Below are positions 8,161 to 14,166 of a DNA stretch of 28,716 bases, one piece after another. Location of the stretch: IMG/VR virus record IMGVR_UViG_3300032242_001445, positions 1 to 28,716 of that record; one strand, given 5' to 3'. Position 1 is the stretch's first letter, and each line of letters starts with the position of its first letter. The translations under genes were made by a program, and so were the position numbers. This DNA is from a virus. Under the pieces are notes generated by a model. The model ran no database searches, was not told where the DNA came from, and worked only from the letters and a program-made list of their open reading frames with translations.

Positions 8161-8406
8161 ATGGCTAAGACTCCAGCTTGGCAACGCAAGGAGGGGAAGT
8201 CCCCCTCCGGCGGCTTAAATGCCAAAGGCAGAGCCTCGGCTAAGAAGCAAGGTATGAATCTTAAAGCACCTCAACCAGAAGGCGGATCACGCAAGAAATC
8301 ATTCTGCGCCCGCATGGAAGGGATGAAAAAGAAACTTACTTCTTCTAAAACAGCCAGCGATCCAGATAGCAGAATCAACAAATCGTTAAAGAAGTGGAAA
8401 TGCTGA
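8161..8406 (+). CDS. Small basic phage protein, DUF6321-like
   Basis: The 81-residue protein starts MAKTPAWQRKEGKSPSGGLN, has RKKSFCARMEGMKKKL in the middle and ends KKWKC. As I recall, this is the pattern of the phage family DUF6321, whose function is unknown. It is very rich in Lys and Arg, has no membrane segment, and carries two cysteines in fixed positions (FCARM and the last residue). It begins one base after the stop of the large structural gene and overlaps the next start (TGATG), so it belongs to a tightly coupled string of small genes. A nucleic-acid-binding or packaged internal protein is possible from its charge. Confidence 0.75.
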   Translation: MAKTPAWQRKEGKSPSGGLNAKGRASAKKQGMNLKAPQPEGGSRKKSFCARMEGMKKKLTSSKTASDPDSRINKSLKKWKC

Positions 8407-8648
8407 TGGAAGCACTTATGCAATTTTGGAATGTATTGTTAACTATTGTGGTCGGCGCTATTGGATTTTTTGTTAAAGAAAAGTTTAATGATTTAGATCG
8501 TGTAGTTATTTTGGTTAATAAAACCCGCGAAGAAATGGCTCGTGACTATATTACTAAGACTGAAGTACGTAGCGACATGGAGCAAATTATTTCAAGGTTT
8601 GATAAGCTTGAAGCTAAATTGGATCGTTTTATAGAAGGACATAAATAA
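8406..8648 (+). CDS. Small membrane protein with coiled-coil tail
   Basis: The 80-residue protein has one N-terminal hydrophobic helix, FWNVLLTIVVGAIGFFV (residues 7-23), then a charged helical region ending in heptad-like SRFDKLEAKLDRFIEGHK. Such anchored short coiled coils are common between structural genes of aquatic phages. It could be a small inner-membrane or spanin-like accessory; no function is established. I chose ATG 8406, which overlaps the previous stop as TGATG. ATG 8400 and GTG 8394 are in frame and would add two or four residues. Its position among virion genes, far from the lysis genes, argues against it being the main holin. Confidence 0.65.
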   Translation: MEALMQFWNVLLTIVVGAIGFFVKEKFNDLDRVVILVNKTREEMARDYITKTEVRSDMEQIISRFDKLEAKLDRFIEGHK

Positions 8649-8899
8649 TGCCATACGAAGAAACAGGAAGCCAAAAGGCTAAACGTGAAGCTTATATGAA
8701 AGCCAATAAAGAACGTGGAATTCGTCAAGAAGCAGAGCGAGATTACAAATTATTTGGTTCTACAGAACAAAACATTCCAGCGGTTGATACTATGGGAAAT
8801 CCTACTGGTATGAAAAAAGGCGGAAAAATAAAATCGTCTGCGTCTAAACGTGCAGATGGTTGTATTGAAAAAGGTCATACTAAAGGACGTTTTTGCTAA
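8648..8899 (+). CDS. Small Lys-rich protein with C-terminal KKGG/RADG motif
   Basis: The 83-residue protein has an N-terminal charged helix-like half (KAKREAYMKANKERGIRQEA) and a C-terminal tail MKKGGKIKSSASKRADG followed by CIEKGHTKGRFC. The same tail, with KKGG, S-x-RADG, KG-x-T-x-G and a final Cys, ends the next gene, so the two share a module. Start and stop are coupled to both neighbours by TAATG. Function is unknown; the basic tail with two cysteines suggests nucleic-acid or metal contact, but this is not demonstrated. Confidence 0.72.
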   Translation: MPYEETGSQKAKREAYMKANKERGIRQEAERDYKLFGSTEQNIPAVDTMGNPTGMKKGGKIKSSASKRADGCIEKGHTKGRFC

Positions 8900-9555
8900 T
8901 GCCAAGTGTCTCTAAAAAACAGCATAATCTTATGGAAGCAGTTGCGCATAACGCGAAATTTGCTAAAAAAGTAGGTATCCCTCGCTCTGTCGGTGAGGAT
9001 TTTGTAAAGGCCGATAAGGGCAAATCTTTTAAAAAGGGTGGTGTCATGGAAAAGACAAAGATGTTTAAAGAAAAAGAAACAATGGGTCCACGCTCTATGT
9101 CTAAGGACGTAGAAGCCGGCTCAAACAAACATGGTAAGTTTGGTCAATCTAAGTTACAAAAACGAGGCTTAACTCGTGGCAAAGAACTTGGAATTGATGG
9201 ACCAAAAGAACCAATTGAAACTGAAAAAAACATGAAGTCATTTATGGCTGAAATGAAAAAAGGTGGCAAAGTTAAAAAAATGGCTGCTGGTGGAATGGCT
9301 AAGTTTCCAGTAGAAAAGGGCGAAATGGCTCCTTCCAAAAAAGGCACAAAACCATTTGGTCAACATCCAGATCAAGAGCGCGGTATGACTCGTGGTACTA
9401 ATGTAAAAATGAAGGGTAACATCATTGGCGATGGTCCTTTGGTTAATACCAAGAAAAAAGGTGGTATGGTTAAGAAGATGGCTTCTGGCGGTACTGCATC
9501 ATCCCGTGCTGATGGTATTGCACAAAAAGGTAAAACCCGCGGTAAATATTGTTAA
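8899..9555 (+). CDS. Conserved phage protein with MPSVSKKQHNLM start and repeated KKGG motifs
   Basis: The 218-residue protein opens MPSVSKKQHNLMEAVAHNAKFAKKVGIPRSVGEDFVKADKGKSF. The key elements, S-K-x-Q-H-x-L-M, AKK-x-G-(I/V)P and ADKGK, are shared by many phage proteins I recall as uncharacterised. The remainder is Lys/Gly-rich with three KKGG units and two KKMA-(A/S)-GG units. It ends with SSRADGIAQKGKTRGKYC, matching the tail of the preceding gene. No enzyme motif is visible. ATG 8899 overlaps the previous stop (TAATG); in-frame TTG 8893 lies inside that gene and is less likely. Its charge and repeats suggest an internal, DNA-associated or maturation-related protein. Confidence 0.72.
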   Translation: MPSVSKKQHNLMEAVAHNAKFAKKVGIPRSVGEDFVKADKGKSFKKGGVMEKTKMFKEKETMGPRSMSKDVEAGSNKHGKFGQSKLQKRGLTRGKELGIDGPKEPIETEKNMKSFMAEMKKGGKVKKMAAGGMAKFPVEKGEMAPSKKGTKPFGQHPDQERGMTRGTNVKMKGNIIGDGPLVNTKKKGGMVKKMASGGTASSRADGIAQKGKTRGKYC

Positions 9556-9568
9556 TAAAGGAAACATT

Positions 9569-9772
9569 ATGAAAATGGATCACCCACCAATCTCTAAAGA
9601 TATGCAAGCTGAAGAGCATATGATTCACCCAGAGCATATTGAAAAGCATCATGGCGGAGACGGACACGTTCAACACCACGAGCATTTCAAGAAACACGCT
9701 GCTGGTCACAAGTTGCACCACGAACACGTTAAAGAAATGTGTGGCGGTGGTTATGCTAAGGGCAAGAAGTAA
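9569..9772 (+). CDS. Histidine-rich small protein
   Basis: The 67-residue protein contains 15 histidines, spaced through the sequence as H-x(2-3)-H and HH pairs (EEHMIHPEHIEKHHGG, VQHHEHFKKHAAGHKLHHEH), and ends CGGGYAKGKK. AAAGGA (9557-9562) lies six bases before ATG 9569 and fixes the start; a longer in-frame reading from 9425 would run through the preceding gene. It may bind zinc, copper or nickel, or act as a pH-sensitive helix; this is inference from composition. It sits in the string of small virion-region genes and shares the GG-x-x-KG ending with them. No family is recognised. Confidence 0.68.
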   Translation: MKMDHPPISKDMQAEEHMIHPEHIEKHHGGDGHVQHHEHFKKHAAGHKLHHEHVKEMCGGGYAKGKK

Positions 9773-10032
9773 TGATGGCGAGCCGTGGAATGGGCGCAGT
9801 AAGCCCTTCTAAAATGCCTAAGAAAAAGGTTATTCATCGGACGGATAATCCAAATGATGTTGACCTTTTTGCTAAAGGCGGAGAAGTTTGGGATAAGCCA
9901 CGTCCAAAAGGATTAGGTAAATCTAAGAAGCTATCACCAGCCAAAAAAGCTAGTGCCAAAGCTATGGCTAAAGCGGCTGGCAGACCATATCCCAACCTAG
10001 TAGATAACATGAGAGCTGCGAGGAAAAAATAA
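9772..10032 (+). CDS. Small basic phage protein
   Basis: The 86-residue protein begins MMASRGMGAVSPSKMPKKK, has VDLFAKGGEVWDKPRPKGLG in the middle, and ends in a Lys/Ala helix-like tail with GRPYPNLVDNMRAARKK. The start overlaps the previous stop (TAATG); ATG 9775 is an equally plausible start one codon later. The FAKGGE element repeats the KGG theme of its neighbours. The high Lys/Arg content and lack of membrane segments fit a DNA- or RNA-binding internal protein. No named family is recognised. Confidence 0.7.
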   Translation: MMASRGMGAVSPSKMPKKKVIHRTDNPNDVDLFAKGGEVWDKPRPKGLGKSKKLSPAKKASAKAMAKAAGRPYPNLVDNMRAARKK

Positions 10033-10211
10033 TGGCTGAAAAATGGATTCAGAAGGCTATTAAAAAGCCCGGCGCATTAAAAAAAGAATTAGGCGTTAAG
10101 GAAGGCAAGACTATTCCTGCTAAGAAACTAGCTGCTGCTGCAAAAAAGCCCGGCAAGTTAGGGCAGAGAGCTAGATTGGCTGAAACCCTTAAAGGCATGA
10201 AGAAAAAATAA
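10032..10211 (+). CDS. 59-residue basic protein (KKPGALKKELGVKEGKTIPA type)
   Basis: This gene is below common ORF length limits but is clearly real. ATG 10032 overlaps the previous TAA, and its own TAA overlaps the next ATG at 10211. It encodes MAEKWIQKAIKKPGALKKEL followed by GVKEGKTIPAKKLAAAAKKPGK and a tail GQRARLAETLKGMKKK. As I recall, the KPGAL-x-x-x-LGV-x-x-G-x-x-IPAKKL pattern recurs in phage and giant-virus proteins, either alone or as a C-terminal extension, with no known function. It is basic and predicted helical. It may bind DNA inside the head. Confidence 0.82.
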   Translation: MAEKWIQKAIKKPGALKKELGVKEGKTIPAKKLAAAAKKPGKLGQRARLAETLKGMKKK

Positions 10212-11143
10212 TGGCATATACCAGTGGTAATTCAACATTTAACCTTGACCTCACTGAGCTTGTAGAAGAAGCCTTTGAGCGTTGTGGCTCGCAGTTACGC
10301 ACTGGATATGATCTTCGCACCGCAAAAAGGTCTATCAATTTATTAACGATTGAGTGGGCTAACCGCGGCATTAATTTTTGGACAGTAGAAGAAATTTCTA
10401 TTCCGCTGGTATATGGCCAAGCTATATACCCAGTTGGAGCAGATACTATTGATATTTTAGATTTGGTTACTCGCACTAACAATGCTAGCTCAAACAACCA
10501 ACAAGATATCAATTTGAATCGTATTTCTGAATCAACCTATTCTACGATTCCTAATAAATTAACAACTGGGCGCCCAATTCAAGTTTGGTATAACCGTCAA
10601 ACTGGCAACTCGAATATTTATACCGGCGTAACTTTGGCGGCTACTTTGACTCCATCGGCCACTACGATTACCCTTAGCTCTACCTTTAATATGCGGTCTA
10701 CTGGCTTCATTCAGATTGATAATGAAATTATTGGCTATGTCAATATTTCAGGAAACCAGCTTTTAAACTGCTACCGCGGACAGTACAATACTACGGCAGC
10801 GTCACATAACGTTGGAGCAGCAATTTACGACCAGCAATTACCGAGCTTGGCAGTATGGCCTACCCCTAATAATTCAACGCCGTATACGCTTGTTTATTGG
10901 AGAATGAGACGGGTTCAGGATTCAGGCACTGGTGTATATGTACAAGATATTCCATTCCGTTGGATAAACTGTTTAGTAGCGGGATTGTCATATTATTTGG
11001 CGATGAAAATACCCGGCATGGATATACAACGTGCAATTGGTCTTAAACAAGAATATATGACGCAGTTAGAGCAAGCTATCGAAGAAGATAGGGAAGCTGT
11101 ATCAATTAGATTTGTACCGCGCAATTTGTTTTACGCGAGGTAA
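10211..11143 (+). CDS. Connector/tail adaptor-like structural protein with inserted beta-module
   Basis: The 310-residue protein has an N-terminal helical half, LDLTELVEEAFERCGSQLRT (residues 12-31) then RTAKRSINLLTIEWANRGIN (36-54), and a C-terminal helical half, FRWINCLVAGLSYYLAMKIP (249-268) with coiled, charged LKQEYMTQLEQAIEEDREA. This all-helical bundle with a central beta insertion matches head-tail connector proteins I recall from short-tailed phages. Residues about 131-206 look like a separate module: ATLTPSATTITLSS, IQIDNEIIGY, CYRGQYNTTAASH. After it, LPSLAVWPTPNNSTPYTLVY resumes the core. It probably sits below the portal and links to the tail. The exact ring (gp4-like adaptor or tail tube) cannot be settled from sequence alone. 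Confidence 0.68.
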   Translation: MAYTSGNSTFNLDLTELVEEAFERCGSQLRTGYDLRTAKRSINLLTIEWANRGINFWTVEEISIPLVYGQAIYPVGADTIDILDLVTRTNNASSNNQQDINLNRISESTYSTIPNKLTTGRPIQVWYNRQTGNSNIYTGVTLAATLTPSATTITLSSTFNMRSTGFIQIDNEIIGYVNISGNQLLNCYRGQYNTTAASHNVGAAIYDQQLPSLAVWPTPNNSTPYTLVYWRMRRVQDSGTGVYVQDIPFRWINCLVAGLSYYLAMKIPGMDIQRAIGLKQEYMTQLEQAIEEDREAVSIRFVPRNLFYAR

Positions 11144-11145
11144 GT

Positions 11146-11574
11146 ATGCCAACTAAGTATGCTTCTGGCAAACACAGTATTGCGGAATGTGACAGATGTG
11201 GTCAAAGATATAAGTTAGTAGAATTAAAAAAGCTAACCATCAAGACCAAGCTAGTCAGTATTAAGGTTTGTCCTGAATGTTGGGATCCGGATCAGCCTCA
11301 GTTACAACTGGGTATGTATCCAGTAAATGATCCCCAAGCAGTGCGTGAACCAAGACCTGACATTAGTTATTATGGGTCTGGTCCTAGTGGATTGCAGGTG
11401 CAGCAGGGTGGTGGAACCAGTCAATTACAGTCTGGTTATCCAGAAGGCGGTAGTAGAGTAATACAGTGGGGATGGTATCCTGTAGGTGGTTCTAGTGGAT
11501 ATGATAGAGGCCTAACCCCTAATTATTTAGTAGGAAATGGCAATATCAATTCAGTAACAATAACGGTAACTTAG
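11146..11574 (+). CDS. Zinc-ribbon phage protein
   Basis: The 142-residue protein has a classic zinc ribbon at its N-terminus: C-x2-C at residues 15-18 (CDRC) and C-x2-C near 43-46 (CPEC), 24 residues apart. It is followed by WDPDQPQLQLG and a flexible Gly/Ser/Gln/Tyr-rich tail. The family occurs beside connector genes in many phages, and its job is unknown. GAGG (11137-11140) precedes the ATG. Zinc would stabilise the small N-terminal fold, which could bind DNA or a partner protein. The tail could be a flexible peptide displayed on the virion. Confidence 0.72.
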   Translation: MPTKYASGKHSIAECDRCGQRYKLVELKKLTIKTKLVSIKVCPECWDPDQPQLQLGMYPVNDPQAVREPRPDISYYGSGPSGLQVQQGGGTSQLQSGYPEGGSRVIQWGWYPVGGSSGYDRGLTPNYLVGNGNINSVTITVT

Positions 11575-11583
11575 GAGTTAAAA

Positions 11584-11835
11584 ATGGCAAAGATGGAATC
11601 AAAAAAAGAAGATATGAAACAAGACAAAGCTATGGCTGATAAAGAAATTAGAAAAGCCATGAAAGAACACGATGCTCAGGAGCATCCCGGAAAGCATACC
11701 AAGCTCAAACTCAAAAAGGGCGGTATGGATGTTAAGAAAATGGCTAAGGGTGGTGTAACCCAGTCTAACTTACGCAGCATGGGTCGCAATATGGCTCGCG
11801 TTGCTAATCAGAAATCTAGCTCAAGAGGTCGTTAA
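11584..11835 (+). CDS. Small Lys/Met-rich protein with KKGG-KKMAKGG tail
   Basis: The 83-residue protein starts with a highly charged helix-like stretch (KKEDMKQDKAMADKEIRKAM), then HPGKHTKLKLKKGGMDVKKM, AKGGVTQSNLRSMGRNMARV and a basic end. The KKGG...KKMAKGG element is the same as in the proteins at 8648-9555. AGGAG (11573-11577) gives a good start at 11584. No family name is recognised. It resembles an internal virion protein in composition. Confidence 0.7.
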   Translation: MAKMESKKEDMKQDKAMADKEIRKAMKEHDAQEHPGKHTKLKLKKGGMDVKKMAKGGVTQSNLRSMGRNMARVANQKSSSRGR

Positions 11836-11836
11836 T

Positions 11837-12157
11837 ATGGCAACCGCAAAGAATGTAAAACCAACCACCAAGAATAGTCCAAAGATTACTCTAGGTAAGG
11901 CTCCGTATAACAAGCCTGCAAGTGACTATGCCAAGCCACATACCATGACTGATGGCCCAGTAGACTATACCGCTGCAATTAGCTTTGAGCGTTATGGTAA
12001 CAAAGGCTCAAAAATTGCTGGTGACAAAACTTCAAAAGACCCTGTTGATAATGTTTCTATCGGTGCCAATACCGTTAAAAACCAAAATGGTGAAATTGAA
12101 ATGCGTGGCGCTGGTGCAGCAACAAAAGGTCGTATGATGCGTGGTCCACGGGCTTAA
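11837..12157 (+). CDS. Conserved small phage protein (LGKAPYNKPASDYAKPHTMTDGP type)
   Basis: The 106-residue protein starts at ATG 11837, two bases after the previous stop; in-frame codons further upstream overlap that gene. The sequence moves from a Lys/Thr-rich arm to LGKAPYNKPASDYAKP, MTDGPVDYT, a Gly/Lys stretch with DKTSKDPVDNVSIGANTV, and a final GAGAATKGRMMRGP. I recall this pattern from uncharacterised proteins next to connector genes in aquatic phages. It has little hydrophobic content and is likely flexible. A minor virion role is inferred from location. Confidence 0.7.
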   Translation: MATAKNVKPTTKNSPKITLGKAPYNKPASDYAKPHTMTDGPVDYTAAISFERYGNKGSKIAGDKTSKDPVDNVSIGANTVKNQNGEIEMRGAGAATKGRMMRGPRA

Positions 12158-12160
12158 TAA

Positions 12161-13090
12161 ATGAATTACGAAACGTTATATAACAATATTCAGACTTATG
12201 CCCAGACGTCAGAAACGACGTTTGTGGCAAACATCCCGTTCTTTGTTGAACAGGCTGAAACTCGTATATATAACGCGGTTCAAATCCCATCTTTACGTAA
12301 AAACGTTACGGGTAATTTTACGGCTGGAAACCAGTATTTAACTTTGCCGTTTGACTGGTTGGCCACTTACTCTATTGCCGTATATGACAGCAGTGGAAAC
12401 TACACTTATCTACTTAACAAAGATGTTAACTTTATTCGCGAAGCTTACCCTAACAATGGCTTAAGCTCTTGGTCTTTGCCTAAGTATTATGCTATTTTTG
12501 GCAGCTCTACCAATAACGTAAATGAATTAACTGCAATTGTTGGTCCTACTCCAGATTCATCTTATGGCGCTGAACTGCATTATTTTTACTATCCAGTGTC
12601 AATTGTTCAGGGCGTTATTGGTGTTTTGAATACTACATTTACAGCAGGAACTTTGTATAGCCCCGGTTTATATCAAAATGTATCATTAACTGGTGGATCA
12701 GGCTCTGGGGCAACTGCAGATATTTTGGTCAATTCTAGCGGTAACGTGTCATCAGTAACATTACAAAATGGTGGCAGCTTCTATCAAGCAACAGATGCTT
12801 TATCTGTTTCATCCATATCTGTTGGCGGAACAGGATCAGGATTTTCAATTGGAATTGCTACTCTCAATAACCCTTCTGGACAAAGTTGGCTTGGAGATAA
12901 TTACGATCCAGTGCTATTTTATGGTGCTATGCGCGAAGCTATGTTATTCCAAAAGCAAGAGGCTGATATTATTAAGTATTACGAAGATAAGTTTCAAGAA
13001 GCTTTATCTGAAATCAAACGCCTTGGCGATGGTCTTGAGCGTGGCGATGCTTACCGCGACGGCCAAACTAAAATTATGGTTAAAAGTTAA
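12161..13090 (+). CDS. Connector-like (tail adaptor/stopper) protein with inserted beta-module
   Basis: The 309-residue protein has an N-terminal helix pair (YNNIQTYAQTSETTFVANIPFF, residues 7-28, and FVEQAETRIYNAVQIPSLRK, 28-47), a beta core with LPFDWLATYSIAVYD (62-76), and a C-terminal helix pair (DNYDPVLFYGAMREAMLFQK and EADIIKYYEDKFQEALSEIK). This order fits a head-completion or adaptor ring of short-tailed phages. Between LHYFYYPVSI (139-148) and the helix beginning WLGDNYDP (243), residues about 150-236 form an extra Gly/Ser/Val-rich module (YSPGLYQNVSLTGGSGSGA, GGTGSGFSI). It probably assembles next to the product of the gene at 10211. The specific ring is an inference. Confidence 0.68.
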   Translation: MNYETLYNNIQTYAQTSETTFVANIPFFVEQAETRIYNAVQIPSLRKNVTGNFTAGNQYLTLPFDWLATYSIAVYDSSGNYTYLLNKDVNFIREAYPNNGLSSWSLPKYYAIFGSSTNNVNELTAIVGPTPDSSYGAELHYFYYPVSIVQGVIGVLNTTFTAGTLYSPGLYQNVSLTGGSGSGATADILVNSSGNVSSVTLQNGGSFYQATDALSVSSISVGGTGSGFSIGIATLNNPSGQSWLGDNYDPVLFYGAMREAMLFQKQEADIIKYYEDKFQEALSEIKRLGDGLERGDAYRDGQTKIMVKS

Positions 13091-13518
13091 TGGCTATTAT
13101 TCAAACCCAAACTACGCTTTTTAAAGCCAACATTTTGTCTGGTTTGGAGAACTTTACCCTAACTTCTCCGTATACTTACAAAATAGCCCTTTACAACGGC
13201 AATGCCAATTTAGACAATACCACCACAGCCTATAGCACAACAAATGAAGCTGTAGGGTCCGGATATACGGCTGGTGGACAAATATTGAGCATAGCCAACC
13301 CTCCAACCCAAGACACTGTAAATAATATAGCTTATATATCATTTAATAACGTTTCTTGGACTGGAAGCCTTTCCGCAAATGGGGCCTTAGTTTATAATAG
13401 CACCACCGGAGCGGCGTGTTTTATTTTGAATTTTGGTAGCACAATTACCAGCTCAAATACGTTCACCGTTACGTTCCCAACGGCAACATCAACTACCGCA
13501 GTATTGACAATTAGTTAA
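13090..13518 (+). CDS. Small beta-rich tail or virion protein
   Basis: The 142-residue protein reads as one beta-sandwich-like domain: FKANILSGLENFTL, YKIALYNGNANL, a GYTAGGQ turn (residues 58-64), WTGSLSANGALVYNS and FILNFGSTITSSNTF. The same family, as I recall it, is found between connector and tail-fibre genes in other phages without a defined role. Its start overlaps the previous stop (TAATG). There are no catalytic motifs. It is probably a minor tail or fibre-associated subunit. Confidence 0.62.
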   Translation: MAIIQTQTTLFKANILSGLENFTLTSPYTYKIALYNGNANLDNTTTAYSTTNEAVGSGYTAGGQILSIANPPTQDTVNNIAYISFNNVSWTGSLSANGALVYNSTTGAACFILNFGSTITSSNTFTVTFPTATSTTAVLTIS

Positions 13519-13528
13519 GGAGTTTTAC

Positions 13529-14152
13529 ATGGAAAAAGCAAAATTTGGAGATATCAGTACTGCTGCGGTAATGCGTAACGCTGCATCTGACAACTCTGTT
13601 GGTTTCGAAGGATTCTACGATGTAGTATGCTACGACGCACAAGGAAATATTAAATGGGAAGACAGAGCGCCTAACTTGGTGACTGCTGCTGGAAAAAATG
13701 CTTTATTTGATTATTATTTTGGCGCAACTGGTACTGGTGGCGGTACTTCTTCTGGCGCTAACTATCTCGGATTAGTAGGCAGCGCTTCTGCTACTGCTAA
13801 CTATTTCCCATCAGATACTATTTCTAGTCATACTGGTTGGATTGAAGTTGGTGGATCTAATGCTCCTGCATATACAGGTACACGTCAACAACCAAACTGG
13901 ACAGCGTCAACAAACAATGGATCTGCTGCTGGAAGCAACATTACTTCAAAAGCCGCGTCTGCATTGACATTTACATTTACAAGTGGCGGAACAGTATTTG
14001 GTTGCTTTATCAACTCTGGAGCAAGCGCTTCTGCAACTAAAGATTCAACCGTTGGCGTTTTATACAGCGGTGGTTCATTTACCGCAGGAAGCAAAATTGT
14101 ATCCAGTGGCGACTCATTGGCAGTAACATATACCACTACCGCAACGTCTTAA
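13529..14152 (+). CDS. Tail/fibre-associated structural protein (YDVVCYDAQGNIKWED type)
   Basis: The 207-residue protein has YDVVCYDAQGNIKWEDRAPN (residues 30-49), NLVTAAGKNALFDYYF, then HTGWIEVGGSNAPAYTGTRQ and a beta-rich C-terminal half with an FGCFINSG strand and a final DSLAVTYTTTATS. I recall this layout from virion proteins near fibre genes of many caudoviruses. AAGGAG (13517-13522) supports ATG 13529. The C-terminal half alternates small polar and hydrophobic residues, as in trimeric fibre or baseplate-surface domains. It may form part of the tail tip. Confidence 0.65.
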   Translation: MEKAKFGDISTAAVMRNAASDNSVGFEGFYDVVCYDAQGNIKWEDRAPNLVTAAGKNALFDYYFGATGTGGGTSSGANYLGLVGSASATANYFPSDTISSHTGWIEVGGSNAPAYTGTRQQPNWTASTNNGSAAGSNITSKAASALTFTFTSGGTVFGCFINSGASASATKDSTVGVLYSGGSFTAGSKIVSSGDSLAVTYTTTATS

Positions 14153-14166
14153 TTTAGGAGCCAATT

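Noticed and set aside
10189-10512. 107-codon - strand ORF over the 5' end of the connector gene
   Set aside because: Antisense to a clear protein and to the 3' end of the small gene at 10032; no start signal.
12768-13124. 118-codon + strand ORF overlapping the 3' end of the connector gene at 12161
   Set aside because: Out-of-frame shadow; it runs into the coupled start at 13090, and its product looks random.
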